From Paraliobacillus sp. PM-2 (lineage in GTDB: Bacteria; Bacillota; Bacilli; Bacillales; Amphibacillaceae), in NCBI RefSeq assembly GCF_001368815.1, contig NZ_CTEI01000002.1, positions 496,001-560,000 on the forward strand: DNA of 64,000 bases, written 5' to 3'. The notes under the pieces were generated by a model. The model was not told the DNA's origin. It ran no database searches and saw nothing but the letters and a program-made list of their open reading frames with translations. Shown one piece after another: positions 46,919-57,460 of this stretch (the first letter of the stretch is position 1; each line of letters starts with the position of its first letter). The position numbers and the translations under genes are program-made.

Positions 46919-48703
46919 TTAGTCATCTTTTTTTCTACTTAAATGATCCAGAATCGTTTGTGCCGTTGGTTTAGGTATCCCTAATCGCTGGAGTTCTTCT
47001 ATTGTTGCTTGCTTGATCTCAGTAATGGATTTGAAATGTGTTAATAATAATTTTTTGCGTTTTTCTCCGACACCAGCAATGGCGTCTAACTCTGACTTAA
47101 ACGCACTCTTCCCTCGTAATTGACGATGAAAGGTGATTGCAAATCGATGGACTTCATCCTGAATACGCTGGATTAAGTAAAATTCTTGTGATTTTCGATC
47201 CAACGGTACTGTCTCTGGAGGTACGCCATATAGTAATTCACTTGTCTTGTGTTTATCATCTTTGGCTAAACCACATAATGGAATTTCTAATCCTAATTCG
47301 TTTTCTAATACATCTGATGCCGCCCTCATTTGGCCTTTACTTCCATCGATAACAATTAAATCTGGTAACGGGAGTCCTTCTTTTAACACTCTTGTATAAC
47401 GTCTTCGAACGACTTCTCGCATCGTTTCATAATCATCTGGGCCTTTGACATCTCGGATTTTGTACTTCCGGTATTCTTTTTTTAATGGACGACCATCCAT
47501 GAAAACAACCATAGCTGAAACAGGGTCGGTACCTTGGATATTTGAGTTATCAAATGCTTCAATTCGATGTGGTGTTTCTATATGGAGCTTTTCACCTAGA
47601 CCTTCCACCGCTTTAATCGTCCTAGCCTCATCTCTTTCAATAAGGGAGAATTTCTCTTCTAGAGCAATTTCAGCATTTTTTCCTGCTAAATCGATTAGTT
47701 CTTTTTTTCGTCCACGGTATGGAATCGTTACATCTACCTTTAATAACTCACTTAATAATTTATAATCGACTGGTGCAGGAACTAACACTTGCTTTGGTTT
47801 TGGATGATTTTGATGCAAATAAAAACGTCCCACAAAACTCATAAACGTCTCCTGTGCATCATCATAAAAAGGAAAAATCGATACATCACGTTCAATTAAT
47901 TTTCCTTGTCTAATAAAGAAAACTTGTATACACATCCATCCTTTATCATAGGCATAATGAAATACATCGCGATTCACTTGATCGTTTAATGTCATTTTCT
48001 GTTGTTCCATTACTGCTTCAATATGTTGGATTTGATCTCTCAATTCTTTTGCTCGCTCAAAATTTAATGCCTCACTAGCTTCTATCATTTTTTGTTCAAT
48101 TTGCTGCTTAATTTCTTTATGACCACCATTTAAAAAAGATACAATTTGTTGCACAATTTGTTTGTATTCCTCAACAGTTGGTGGCGTTTCCGAACAAGCT
48201 AGGCATTGATGCATATGGTAATATAAACAATGTCTCCCAGGAGGGTTATTACATTTTTTTAAAGGATACATTCGATCAAGTAGTTTTTTTGTTTCTCTTG
48301 CCGCTAGAACGTTTGGGTATGGTCCAAAATATTTTCCTTTATCTTTCTTCACTTTACGTGTAATAGTTAATCGTGGATGACGTTCATTTGTAATTTTTAA
48401 ATAAGGATAACTTTTATCGTCTTTTAACAGGACATTATATTTGGGATCATATTTTTTTATTAAATTCATTTCTAAAATTAATGCCTCGATCTCAGATGAG
48501 GTAACAATATACTCAAAGTCAACAATTTCTTGCACTAAGCGTTGTGTTTTTTGATCATTTGCACCTGTAAAATAAGAACGCACACGATTTCTTAATAATT
48601 TAGACTTACCGACATAAATAATTGTGCCATGCTTATCTTTCATTAGATAACAACCTGGTTGAGCAGGTAGCACGGCTAATTTTTCTTTTATTTTATCTGA
48701 CAT
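46919..48703 (-). CDS. uvrC: Excinuclease ABC subunit C
   Basis: 594 residues from ATG 48703, behind GTGGAG. In order: GIY-YIG nuclease for the 3' cut ([20 protein letters not shown]), UVR domain binding UvrB (about 200-235), RNase H-like nuclease for the 5' cut ([31 protein letters not shown]), and the C-terminal tandem HhH ([31 protein letters not shown]). Nucleotide excision repair. Confidence 0.97.
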   Translation of the reverse strand: MSDKIKEKLAVLPAQPGCYLMKDKHGTIIYVGKSKLLRNRVRSYFTGANDQKTQRLVQEIVDFEYIVTSSEIEALILEMNLIKKYDPKYNVLLKDDKSYPYLKITNERHPRLTITRKVKKDKGKYFGPYPNVLAARETKKLLDRMYPLKKCNNPPGRHCLYYHMHQCLACSETPPTVEEYKQIVQQIVSFLNGGHKEIKQQIEQKMIEASEALNFERAKELRDQIQHIEAVMEQQKMTLNDQVNRDVFHYAYDKGWMCIQVFFIRQGKLIERDVSIFPFYDDAQETFMSFVGRFYLHQNHPKPKQVLVPAPVDYKLLSELLKVDVTIPYRGRKKELIDLAGKNAEIALEEKFSLIERDEARTIKAVEGLGEKLHIETPHRIEAFDNSNIQGTDPVSAMVVFMDGRPLKKEYRKYKIRDVKGPDDYETMREVVRRRYTRVLKEGLPLPDLIVIDGSKGQMRAASDVLENELGLEIPLCGLAKDDKHKTSELLYGVPPETVPLDRKSQEFYLIQRIQDEVHRFAITFHRQLRGKSAFKSELDAIAGVGEKRKKLLLTHFKSITEIKQATIEELQRLGIPKPTAQTILDHLSRKKDD

Positions 48704-48743
48704 GATAGACACTCCACTAGATATACTTCCTCTATTGTATAAT

Positions 48744-48783
48744 AAAAAATAATCCCCTGCTACATGAAAGTAACAAGGGATTC
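48744..48783 (-). terminator. Terminator of trxA
   Basis: Stem AATCCCTTGTTAC / GTAGCAGGGGATT followed by ATTTTTT on the minus strand. Confidence 0.85.
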
Positions 48784-48798
48784 ATTTAACAGCACGTA

Positions 48799-49116
48799 TT
48801 ATGATGCGTGTTTATTAATTAACTCAATAAGTGCTTCTTTTGGTTGATAACCAACTACTTGATCTACCACTTCTCCATCTTTGAATAATAGAAGTGTTGG
48901 AATACTCATCACACCAAATTTTCCTGCAGTTTCTTGGTTATCATCAACATCTAGTTTCACAATTTTCACTGTATCGCTCATTTCACCATCAATTTCTTCC
49001 AATACTGGAGCGATCATTTTACATGGACCACACCAAGTAGCCCAAAAGTCTGCTAATACTAGACCTTCACTTGTTTCATTTGTAAACGTTTTGTCTGAAG
49101 CTGTTACGATTGCCAT
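48799..49116 (-). CDS. trxA: Thioredoxin
   Basis: 105 residues; cytoplasmic disulfide reductase with active site WCGPC (C29, C32), cis-proline region [11 protein letters not shown]. Start behind AAGGAGGACGAAATA. It follows yshE directly; the fadB/etfBA block that precedes trxA in B. subtilis is absent. The 242 bp upstream contain no gene. Confidence 0.97.
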   Translation of the reverse strand: MAIVTASDKTFTNETSEGLVLADFWATWCGPCKMIAPVLEEIDGEMSDTVKIVKLDVDDNQETAGKFGVMSIPTLLLFKDGEVVDQVVGYQPKEALIELINKHAS

Positions 49117-49358
49117 TTATTTCGTCCTCCTTTATTGCTTAACCATACTCTTGTTGTAGTATACCATGCCATTTTAGAAACTGGCTACTAGTTTGCTCAT
49201 TTGTTACTTTCCCCTAAAAAATAAGAATATTGCATCTGGTTGGTAATATTAATTTTGAAATGTTAATTATATGCTGGACTAACAAATAAATCACCACATG
49301 TGTAGTCAATACGTTTAGAAAACAAGAATACTCCTTTTAAAAATTAAACGAAGGAAGT

Positions 49359-49775
49359 CTATATGATACTTGCTCCGATGATAAATGATAATCCAATGGA
49401 TAGAACCATAGAAAGAAACCCTACGGCACGATTATCATTTCCTATTTCTTCATCTATTTTGTACGTTGGGGTTAAAAATTCAAAAATAAAATATCCAATT
49501 AAAAGTAACAAAAAGCCAAATGCACCCCAACTAACACTTTCAAGAATCGTATCGTTATGTTGAATGGAGAATCGAAATACGTTAGCAATTCCGAATACTT
49601 TACCTCCGGTTGCCATAGCCACAGCAAAATTACCTTGTTTTATTTCTTGCCAATTCTTATAGGATGTTACAAGCTCAAATATTGCTAAAAATAAAATCAT
49701 ACAAAGGATGACTACACTATAACGAGCAGCTGATGCAACAAATGCATTTTCCCAAAAAGCTGACATGATATACAT
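49359..49775 (-). CDS. yshE: DUF350-family membrane protein YshE
   Basis: 138 residues, four hydrophobic segments (about 18-38, 48-68, 82-103 and 117-137). Landmarks of the DUF350 family are GNFAVAMATGGKVFGIANV and GFLSMVLSIGLSFIIGASI. Function unknown. The ATG at 49775 has AAAGGGAG 6 nt upstream; an ATG three codons later is possible. Adjacent to mutS2, as in B. subtilis. Confidence 0.87.
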   Translation of the reverse strand: MYIMSAFWENAFVASAARYSVVILCMILFLAIFELVTSYKNWQEIKQGNFAVAMATGGKVFGIANVFRFSIQHNDTILESVSWGAFGFLLLLIGYFIFEFLTPTYKIDEEIGNDNRAVGFLSMVLSIGLSFIIGASII

Positions 49776-49847
49776 CTAAATCTCCCTTTCCTTTCTTCTT
49801 AACTTATTGATTGTTCACACCAATTTAAATTCTTTCGTAAAGTGAAC

Positions 49848-52193
49848 TTATTTAAACTCTAATATAGTTACACCACTTCCACCCTCATTCATTCCACCAG
49901 CTCGTTGATTATTTATTTGTGGATGTCGTTTAGCAAAAGCTTGTACACCTTTTCTTAATGCTCCTGTTCCTTTTCCATGAATAATAGATACTCTTGGGTA
50001 TCCTGCAAGCAGTGCATCATCAACATATTTTTCTAGCTGATGTAACGCATCTTCGTATCGTTCTCCACGTAGATCAAGTTCAGGCTTTACATGATAATTC
50101 GATCCCTTAACTGTAGCCATAGGTTTCTCTATAATAGGTTCTTTAGATTTAACAAATTGTAAATCTTTACGTTTTGCTTTGACTTTCATAATACCAACTT
50201 GCACTTCATATTCATTTTTACTTATTTTCCTCACAATACTTCCTTGTTGATTTAATGTTAATAATAGCACTTCATCACCAGGCTCTAACTCACGATTTGA
50301 ATTGTTTGTCGCTTTATTTGTTTGTGTTTTTTTATTCGTCAGTTTCGGTTGTGCTTCATCTAATAATTTCCTTGCTTCAATCCATTCATGTTCTTTTAAT
50401 GTAGCCTGATGTTTCATTTCTCTAATTGTAGATACAATTGCTTCTGCTTCTTCTCGTGCCTTCTGTACTGCTTTTTCTGCTTTCTCTTCTGCTTTTTGAT
50501 ACAAAGCTTCTCTTTTCTTGTCAAGTTGATTCCATTGATTTTCTAGATCTTTCTTTAGTTGTGCAGCTTGTTCTAATAACTGAGCTGCTTCTTCATGATC
50601 TTGTTCTGCTTCTCTTTTTGCATTTTCTAGTGATGCAATCATATTTTCTACACTCGCTGAATCTGCACCTATATGTCCTTTAGCAGATTCAATCACTTCT
50701 GAACTTAGCCCCAAACGTTTAGAAATCTCAAACGCATTACTTCGTCCAGGAACACCGATTAATAAACGATAAGTCGGCTGAAGTGTCTGGATATTAAATT
50801 CAACAGAAGCATTGATTACTCCTTCTCGATTATAGCCATACGCCTTTAATTCGGGGTAATGGGTTGTTGCGATAATGCGTGCATTTCGCCTAACAACTTC
50901 ATCTAAAATTGCCATCGCGAGGGCTGCTCCCTCTTGTGGATCTGTCCCTGCACCTAATTCATCAAACAAAACTAATGTTTTCTCATCCACATGTTTTAAA
51001 ATGTCTACAATATTGGTCATGTGTGAAGAAAATGTACTAAGACTCTGTTCAATAGATTGTTCATCCCCTATATCAGCAAATACGTCTTGAAATACAGCTA
51101 ATTCACAACCGTCTAATGCTGGAATCTGGAGACCAGATTGTGCCATTAATGTACACAAACCAACCATTTTCAATGTGACGGTTTTACCACCAGTATTTGG
51201 CCCAGTAATGACAATTGCATGATAATCTTTTCCTAGTGTGATATCGTTTGCGACTACTTCTTCATCTGCTAACAATGGATGACGTGCTTGCTTCATTTCA
51301 ATAATTCCTTGATCATTCATCTTTGGCATTGCCGCACGCATTGATTGTCCTAAATGAGCTCGAGCAAACATGAAATCTAGTTTAGCTAATACCATTACAT
51401 TATGAGCTAAGAAGTCATGATCAGAAGCAATCCTAACAGATAGATCACGGAGAATTCGATCAATCTCTGTTTTCTCTTGTGCTTTTGCCTCTTGAAGCTG
51501 GTTGTTTAACTCTACCACTGCCTGGGGCTCCATAAATAAGGTTTGACCAGATGCTGACTGATCATGAACAATACCACCGATCGCTCCACGATATTCTTGT
51601 TTTACTGGTAATACATAACGATCATTACGAATCGTTACAATAGCATCAGATAACATGTTGCTTTTCGATTTCGTATAATTATCTAGTTTATCTCTTACTC
51701 TGGATTCATTCGTTCTTATTTTAGACCGAAGGGAGCGTAATTTATCAGATGCACCGTCCATGACATGACCATGGTCATCAATACAACTCTTAATTTCTGT
51801 TTCTAATTCATTTAATGATGCTATTTCCCCCACTAGATTTCGAATAATGGGAAGTGATGGTTCCTCCATCGTATCAATAAATCGTTTAAGCTGTTTGCCC
51901 CCGTAAATAGTGCCTGCAACTTCTAAGCATTCCTGTGCATTTAAAGCACCACCAATAACTGCGCGCTTTATACTCGGTCTTATATCAACGACACCACCAA
52001 GTGGCACATTTCCTTTTAAACGAACAACATTCACTGCTTCATCTGTTTCTTCTTGTAATTGAAGCACTTCGTGGAGATCTGTCGAAGGTTTTAGCTTTCG
52101 TGCTTGTTCTTTCCCGAGCGATGATGCTGCATGATCTTCTAGTTGTTCCATAATTTTATAATATTCTAACACATGAAATATTCGATCATTCAT
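49848..52193 (-). CDS. mutS2: MutS2, DNA/ribosome-acting ATPase with Smr nuclease domain
   Basis: 781 residues: MutS core and lever, ATPase domain with Walker [18 protein letters not shown] and Walker [20 protein letters not shown], a long coiled coil (about 510-620), KOW-like segment, and C-terminal Smr domain ([26 protein letters not shown] in outline, [14 protein letters not shown]). Roles known in the family are suppression of homologous recombination and rescue of collided ribosomes. 15 bp after polX. Confidence 0.97.
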   Translation of the reverse strand: MNDRIFHVLEYYKIMEQLEDHAASSLGKEQARKLKPSTDLHEVLQLQEETDEAVNVVRLKGNVPLGGVVDIRPSIKRAVIGGALNAQECLEVAGTIYGGKQLKRFIDTMEEPSLPIIRNLVGEIASLNELETEIKSCIDDHGHVMDGASDKLRSLRSKIRTNESRVRDKLDNYTKSKSNMLSDAIVTIRNDRYVLPVKQEYRGAIGGIVHDQSASGQTLFMEPQAVVELNNQLQEAKAQEKTEIDRILRDLSVRIASDHDFLAHNVMVLAKLDFMFARAHLGQSMRAAMPKMNDQGIIEMKQARHPLLADEEVVANDITLGKDYHAIVITGPNTGGKTVTLKMVGLCTLMAQSGLQIPALDGCELAVFQDVFADIGDEQSIEQSLSTFSSHMTNIVDILKHVDEKTLVLFDELGAGTDPQEGAALAMAILDEVVRRNARIIATTHYPELKAYGYNREGVINASVEFNIQTLQPTYRLLIGVPGRSNAFEISKRLGLSSEVIESAKGHIGADSASVENMIASLENAKREAEQDHEEAAQLLEQAAQLKKDLENQWNQLDKKREALYQKAEEKAEKAVQKAREEAEAIVSTIREMKHQATLKEHEWIEARKLLDEAQPKLTNKKTQTNKATNNSNRELEPGDEVLLLTLNQQGSIVRKISKNEYEVQVGIMKVKAKRKDLQFVKSKEPIIEKPMATVKGSNYHVKPELDLRGERYEDALHQLEKYVDDALLAGYPRVSIIHGKGTGALRKGVQAFAKRHPQINNQRAGGMNEGGSGVTILEFK

Positions 52194-52208
52194 TTGTTGT
52201 GACCCCTT

Positions 52209-53930
52209 TTACCGTTTGCTTTGAAATAAGTCAATAACTTGTTCTTTTGTCCAAGTATTAATTACTGTATCTTTTTCCAACCAACCACGCTTTGCCATAA
52301 GAACACCATCATTCATATAATCAAGTGATCCTTCATTGTGTGCATCCGTATTAATAGCAATTTTCACACCCTGATCTTGTGCCAAGCGCAACCATTCTGG
52401 TGCTAAATCAAATCGATTTGGGTTTGCATTCAATTCTAACACAGTGCCTGTTTCCTTCGCCCGCTGAATCAATTGTTTTACATTTGCTTTGTATCCTTTC
52501 CGTCGGCCAATAATTCTCCCGGTAGGATGTGCAATGATAGTAACATAAGGATTATCACATGCATGATAAAGCCGTTTCATAATTTCTTCTTCTGTTTGAT
52601 TAAAACTTGAATGAATCGCACCAATTACATAATCCATTTCTTTTAAAAACGTATTATCAAAATCTAAACTGCCATTAGGCAGAATATCCATCTCGACTCC
52701 TGCAAAAATATGAATAGCTGGATATTTTTGCTTTAAGCGTTCAATTTCCTTTCTTTGTTCAAGCAGACGTGTCTCATTTAATCCATTCGCTACTTTCAAG
52801 AACTTCGAGTGATCGGTTATTGCAATATAATGATATCCTTTTTCCAATGCAGCCTTAACCATCTCTTCAATCGATTGCGCACCATCACTCCACGTTGTAT
52901 GCATGTGTAAATCACCTTTAATATCTGAAGGTTCTATTAAACTTACTTCTCTTTCAAATGCTTCTAGCTCTCCAGCATTCTCTCTCAACTCTGGCGGAAT
53001 ATAGGATAAACCAAAATGCTGAAAAAATGCCGCTTCTGTATCAAATGTTATTACTTCACCGGTATCATTATTTTCTACACCGTATTCACTAATTTTTTCA
53101 TTTTGCGCTTTAGCTCGTTGGCGCATTGCCACATTATGATCCTTTGATCCCGTAAAGTGGTGTAACGTTGTTGCAAACTCCTCAAGTTTTACAATACGAA
53201 AATCTACAGAAACGTCATACGATTCCTCTAATACAATCGAAACTTTCGTATCACCCGATGCAATAATTTCTTTTATATTGGTTATAGCTAATAGCTCGTC
53301 TCTGACTTGATGAGGATGATCACTTGCAATGATAAAGTCTAAATCTTTCACTGTTTCACGCATGCGACGAATACTACCAGCACGGGAGTACCGCAATACA
53401 GCGTTTATTTCTTTTAAGTAAGCTTCTAATTTTTCAACAATCGGTAGCATCATTGCAATTGGTAGACGATCAGGTTGACTATTCACTTCATCTAAAGCTT
53501 TCACTATTTTTTCACTTGTTTTTTTACCAAATCCTTTTAATTCAGCAACTTTACCAATAGTACATGCCTCACGTAATGTATCTGCATCAATGACATTTAA
53601 TTCTTGATAGAGTTTGGCAAGTTTCTTCCCACCTAATCCAGGTAAATTTAATAAAGGAATTAAGCCTGCAGGGATCTCTTGTTCCAAATTAAATAAAGTG
53701 TCTGAACTACCTCGCTGAATATACTCGTCAATTACAGCAGCGGTTCCTTTACCAATACCATTGAGCGCGGTGAAATCATCTATTTCTGATAATGAACGAT
53801 TATCTGTTTCTAATGCTTGTGCCGCTTTTCGATAGGCGGATATTTTAAAAGGATTTTCTCCTTTCAATTCTAAATATAGCGCTATTTTTTCTAATAAACC
53901 AATGACATCTTTTTTGTTTATCTGGGTCAT
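52209..53930 (-). CDS. polX: Family X DNA polymerase with PHP exonuclease domain
   Basis: 573 residues from ATG 53930, the first start properly spaced from GGAGG. N-terminal HhH helices (LNGIGKGTAAVIDEYIQRG), palm with aspartates in GSIRRMRETVKDLDFIIAS, and C-terminal PHP domain with metal ligands in DLHMHTTWSDGAQ, AGVEMDILP and INTDAHNEG. Repair polymerase with 3'-5' exonuclease in Bacillus (YshC). Confidence 0.96.
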   Translation of the reverse strand: MTQINKKDVIGLLEKIALYLELKGENPFKISAYRKAAQALETDNRSLSEIDDFTALNGIGKGTAAVIDEYIQRGSSDTLFNLEQEIPAGLIPLLNLPGLGGKKLAKLYQELNVIDADTLREACTIGKVAELKGFGKKTSEKIVKALDEVNSQPDRLPIAMMLPIVEKLEAYLKEINAVLRYSRAGSIRRMRETVKDLDFIIASDHPHQVRDELLAITNIKEIIASGDTKVSIVLEESYDVSVDFRIVKLEEFATTLHHFTGSKDHNVAMRQRAKAQNEKISEYGVENNDTGEVITFDTEAAFFQHFGLSYIPPELRENAGELEAFEREVSLIEPSDIKGDLHMHTTWSDGAQSIEEMVKAALEKGYHYIAITDHSKFLKVANGLNETRLLEQRKEIERLKQKYPAIHIFAGVEMDILPNGSLDFDNTFLKEMDYVIGAIHSSFNQTEEEIMKRLYHACDNPYVTIIAHPTGRIIGRRKGYKANVKQLIQRAKETGTVLELNANPNRFDLAPEWLRLAQDQGVKIAINTDAHNEGSLDYMNDGVLMAKRGWLEKDTVINTWTKEQVIDLFQSKR

Positions 53931-53958
53931 TGTATTCATCCTCCGATCCTTTTTCAGT

Positions 53959-53998
53959 AGAGAAACCCTTGCTTTTAAATATGTGCAAGGGTTTCTCT
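53959..53998 (-). terminator. Hairpin between yshB and polX
   Basis: Stem AGAGAAACCCTTGC / GCAAGGGTTTCTCT with a 12-nt loop, 19 bp after the yshB stop; weak T tract. Confidence 0.75.
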
Positions 53999-54016
53999 TA
54001 TATACTTATTACAACA

Positions 54017-54571
54017 TTATTTACCAAACAAACTTGCAACATGCTCAAACCATAATGATTTGAGTTCTGCAGATAATATTGGGGTATGTTCAATGATAAA
54101 CTGTGCAACAGAAGATCCCTCTATTGCTTGCTGCACCATTCCAACCGGTACAAGAGCTGCTATGTAAAGTAAAACAAACAAGACAACATACGATTCGATA
54201 AAACCTAATATTGCCCCTAATAAACCATTTATCGAGTGTAATACAGGTAGTTCTGCAACAAAATCTAACATGGAACTGATAATACTTATAACGATTTTAA
54301 CTCCGAAGAAAATGATCGCAAATGCTATTGCATTATAAAATGCATATTCAAGTGGCAATGAATCTAAAAAGACTGCCCAAGTTTCTCCCTCAGGTAAATT
54401 AGGGTAAGGAATCCACATGTTCAGTTGTTCTGCTAGTTTATCATAGTACATTGCGGCCACAATAAAAGCTACAATAAATCCTATGAGGTGAAATACTTGT
54501 AAAATAAAGCCACGTTTTAATCCTCGTAATAAACCTAATAACAATAGGCCAATTAATAGTACATTAATCAT
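54017..54571 (-). CDS. yshB: CvpA-family membrane protein YshB
   Basis: 184 residues with four hydrophobic segments, beginning MINVLLIGLLLLGLLRGLKRGF, the CvpA hallmark, then GLLGAILGFIESYVVLFVLLYIAAL. Colicin V production-type proteins are widespread with an unclear role. Its start overlaps zapA by 8 bp. zapA-yshB-polX-mutS2 is a conserved Bacillus unit. Confidence 0.9.
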   Translation of the reverse strand: MINVLLIGLLLLGLLRGLKRGFILQVFHLIGFIVAFIVAAMYYDKLAEQLNMWIPYPNLPEGETWAVFLDSLPLEYAFYNAIAFAIIFFGVKIVISIISSMLDFVAELPVLHSINGLLGAILGFIESYVVLFVLLYIAALVPVGMVQQAIEGSSVAQFIIEHTPILSAELKSLWFEHVASLFGK

Positions 54572-54839
54572 GATATTCTTGGTCCTCTTTCTGTTTTAAA
54601 GTCTGTTGAAGTTCTTCATATTTCTTTTGTAATTTAATATAATCATTCATTGTATTTACTGCTGTTAATACGGCTAATCGAGAAGTATCCAAACTTTTAT
54701 TTACGTCATGGATCTCTCTCATTTTTTCATCGACTAAACTCGCTACTAATTTAACATGATGTAAGTCTTCTTCTCCTATTATCGTATATGTCTTACCATA
54801 TATGTCAACCGTTATCCGTGTTTTGTCTGATTGGGACAC
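54564..54839 (-). CDS. zapA: Cell-division protein ZapA
   Basis: 91 residues, GTG start behind GAGGGGGGTATAGTCG. It promotes FtsZ bundling at the division ring. N-terminal domain TRITVDIYGKTYTIIGEEDL followed by a helical coiled coil (LAVLTAVNTMNDYIKLQKKYEELQQTL in outline). Confidence 0.94.
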   Translation of the reverse strand: MSQSDKTRITVDIYGKTYTIIGEEDLHHVKLVASLVDEKMREIHDVNKSLDTSRLAVLTAVNTMNDYIKLQKKYEELQQTLKQKEDQEYHD

Positions 54840-54967
54840 CGACTATACCCCCCTCAATTCTATCAAATCCTAAATTTAATATTAACATGAACAGAATCAT
54901 TTAGGAAACTATTCTATTGCGTTTTCTTTTGCTATACTTAATCTATCTTATCAAAGAAGGAGTTATT

Positions 54968-55903
54968 ATGGGACAAATTGTACTAAAATTGCCATTAAAT
55001 AAAATAGAAGAAATGAAAAAATCGTATCAATCACAATTAAAAAATCCACCTCAAGGAGCTATATTTGCTGCAAAAACACTAAACAGTTCTATAACAGCAT
55101 ACCGTTCTGGAAAGGTATTATTTCAAGGGAAAAATCCAGAAATAGAGGCTAAAAAATGGGGGAACATTGAAGAAACAGGTCCAGTTAATCCACCTAAAAA
55201 AGCAAAACAAAAACAACATAACTTTGTGCCATACCCTAATTTATTTAATGAATCACATATTGGATCAGACGAAGCAGGCACGGGAGATTACTTTGGACCA
55301 ATTACTGTAGCGGCAGCCTATGTGGAAGAAAGCCAAATTCCGTTATTAAAAGAATTGGGAGTAAAAGACTCAAAGAATCTAACCGATGCAACCATTACAT
55401 CCATTGCAAAAAAACTCTTACAGCTCGACTTACCGTACTCTTTAGTTGTGTTACATAATCAGAAGTACAATAAACTACAACAAAAAGGGTGGTCACAAGG
55501 AAAAATGAAAGCAATGTTACACCATCACGCACTAAATCAACTAATGAAAAAAATCGATCCCCTAAAGCCGAACGGGATCATCATTGATCAGTTTTGTGAA
55601 CCACATGTATATCAACGTCATCTACAATCAGAACAAGCAACTTTACAAGAAAATGTGTATTTTATGACAAAAGCTGAAAGCCATTCTATTGCGGTTGCTG
55701 CTGGTTCCATTATTGCACGCGCTAGTTTTGTCCAAGAGATGAACAAGTTATCAAGCAAAGCAGGTATGAACTTGCCAAAGGGCGCATCGGCTAAAGTTGA
55801 TCAAGTAATTGCTTCTATGATAAAAAAATATGGAAGAAATAGTCTAAACACATTTGCCAAAGTTCACTTTGCAAATACGAAGAAAGCATCAGCTTACCTA
55901 TAA
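54968..55903 (+). CDS. rnhC: Ribonuclease HIII
   Basis: 311 residues from ATG 54968, behind AGAAGGAGTTATT. N-terminal TBP-like RNA/DNA-hybrid-binding domain (about 1-90), then RNase H fold with the DEDD residues in GSDEAGTGDYFGP, VKDSKNL, IIDQFCEP and KAESHSIAVAAGSIIAR. Removes RNA from RNA/DNA hybrids. Divergent from zapA, as in Bacillus. Confidence 0.96.
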   Translation: MGQIVLKLPLNKIEEMKKSYQSQLKNPPQGAIFAAKTLNSSITAYRSGKVLFQGKNPEIEAKKWGNIEETGPVNPPKKAKQKQHNFVPYPNLFNESHIGSDEAGTGDYFGPITVAAAYVEESQIPLLKELGVKDSKNLTDATITSIAKKLLQLDLPYSLVVLHNQKYNKLQQKGWSQGKMKAMLHHHALNQLMKKIDPLKPNGIIIDQFCEPHVYQRHLQSEQATLQENVYFMTKAESHSIAVAAGSIIARASFVQEMNKLSSKAGMNLPKGASAKVDQVIASMIKKYGRNSLNTFAKVHFANTKKASAYL

Positions 55904-55964
55904 AATAGGTTATCGCGCGTTTTATTATTATCCCCCCTTTAAAGAGGGGGCAGCGCGAGTAAGG

Positions 55965-56008
55965 AATAGACCTCACTAGGCTCGTAAACGAATGGAGGTC
56001 TATTTTTT
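55965..56008 (+). terminator. Terminator after rnhC
   Basis: Stem AATAGACCTC / GAGGTCTATT followed by TTTTT. A separate GC stem (CCCCC / GGGGG, 55932-55950) lies just upstream, so the rnhC 3' end is strongly folded. Confidence 0.8.
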
Positions 56009-56142
56009 ATCGTCAAATTCCTTACAACGAGTGTTGCAAAAGCGATCATTAAAACCAATGTCTCAATAGGTAAATAATCTTATAGAAAATATTATTCGGA
56101 ACGATTGAAGCATAAATTTTGTTCCGTTAAATTATACTTTCG

Positions 56143-56397
56143 TTATGGCATAGAAGTTACTGCTAATTCTATAAAACCTGTCAGTATAACCAAAAACACC
56201 ATAAAGGAAGTTGAATATAATATAAGTTTCCTCACCATGTTTGGCTGTTTAATTTGTTTAAATACGACAAAACCTAATATAATTGAAATGAACCAACTAA
56301 TTAACCCCCACAATGAAAATAAATACGGTGAATTTGCTATCCAAAATACTGTAACAAGTAAGTAAAAAAGCATTATACCCCAAGCGAACCCTTTCAT
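56143..56397 (-). CDS. Small membrane protein, unknown
   Basis: 84 residues from ATG 56397 (MKGFAWGIMLFYLLV), behind GGAAGGTGGAAGAAAT. Three hydrophobic segments (about 4-22, 26-46 and 58-78). No family recognised. It follows a 51-residue membrane protein gene and precedes the rnhC terminator on the other strand. Confidence 0.65.
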   Translation of the reverse strand: MKGFAWGIMLFYLLVTVFWIANSPYLFSLWGLISWFISIILGFVVFKQIKQPNMVRKLILYSTSFMVFLVILTGFIELAVTSMP

Positions 56398-56485
56398 ATT
56401 TCTTCCACCTTCCAACTAAAATTAATATTCTCATTAAATCAACTTGTGAACTAGTTGATTAAGCTTTATACAAGAAAATAGTTCT

Positions 56486-56641
56486 TCAGTTGAAGAAAAT
56501 AGAATACATTATATATCCTATAATTATGATTACTACAATTAATCCTCCAATTGTAGGACCACCAAAAAAAGTCCTGTTCAGCCCATCATCTTCTGGGTTA
56601 ATTTTACTCTTGTAGCTCCCGTTACGATTATTATTTCTCAA
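56486..56641 (-). CDS. 51-residue single-TM protein
   Basis: Short frame from TTG 56641 to TGA 56486, behind AGGGGTGAATTAC. A polar, Asn/Arg-rich N-terminus (RNNNRNGSYKSKINPEDDG) leads to one helix (TIGGLIVVIIIIGYIMYSIFF). The good ribosome site and the clean single-helix pattern support it; the TTG start lowers certainty. Function unknown. Confidence 0.5.
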   Translation of the reverse strand: MRNNNRNGSYKSKINPEDDGLNRTFFGGPTIGGLIVVIIIIGYIMYSIFFN

Positions 56642-56771
56642 GTAATTCACCCCTGAAATTATTAATTTGCGAAAACGCTTTATACTTAATTACGAGCTAA
56701 TTGTTTAATAAGTTCCAATCTCAATATCTTTATTGAATGAACCTATCTTTTAGTTCAAATCAAATAAATAA

Positions 56772-57455
56772 TCATGTTTTTAACAGTTGATTTAGTCTAC
56801 TTCCAAAATACAAAAGAAATGGTGCCATAAAGCAAGTGATTAAGATACCCAGAAGTTCAGGTATAGTAAAGGAAGTAATAATAGAATAAAATCCATAGTT
56901 GAATACCATAAAAATCGCCACTAGTAACTGGCCGTTTTCGGCTACTATACCGGAACCAAAAGTCGTTATTAAATATCCACTGATCCCCAACATTATATTT
57001 ATAGTGAAAATGATGGCAGTGGATTTTATTAATAATTTATTAGAAAACCCTTTAAGATATCTTTTTCCAAATACCAAATATAGACAGAGAATAAACACCG
57101 TTACAAAGCCACTTAGTATATTCCTTACATTATCCTGAATCATTATTTGCTCAAAACTGTTCATTATATTAAGCATAAATGCAGCTATTAAACCAATAAA
57201 AAGATGAATGATAAATGGTTTAACATACATTATAGGATTTGAGCTATGAAGTTTATGAAGTTCATTTCCAAGTATTGTTGGGTTTCCCATCTGCTTTATC
57301 GCTTTTTCCTCTGCTTTATTATCAGTATAACCTTTTTGAATCCATTGTTTTTTAGATTGATTTAAGTGATAGTGTAACTCTGCTTCAATCGATTTTTTAT
57401 TTTTTGGGGATTGTATTTGTTTTATCACTTCATTGATGTAATCCTCTATTTTCAT
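56772..57455 (-). CDS. HAAS/permease-prefix-domain membrane protein
   Basis: 227 residues from ATG 57455. About residues 1-70 are the helical HAAS or permease-prefix domain (IEDYINEVIKQIQSPKNKK, EAELHYHLNQSKKQWIQKGY, EEKAIKQMGNP), followed by five or six membrane helices. Such proteins usually pair with PadR regulators. It starts about 6 bp after the PadR gene stop and is third in a sigma-PadR-HAAS operon. Confidence 0.85.
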   Translation of the reverse strand: MKIEDYINEVIKQIQSPKNKKSIEAELHYHLNQSKKQWIQKGYTDNKAEEKAIKQMGNPTILGNELHKLHSSNPIMYVKPFIIHLFIGLIAAFMLNIMNSFEQIMIQDNVRNILSGFVTVFILCLYLVFGKRYLKGFSNKLLIKSTAIIFTINIMLGISGYLITTFGSGIVAENGQLLVAIFMVFNYGFYSIITSFTIPELLGILITCFMAPFLLYFGSRLNQLLKT

Positions 57456-57460
57456 TTTAA

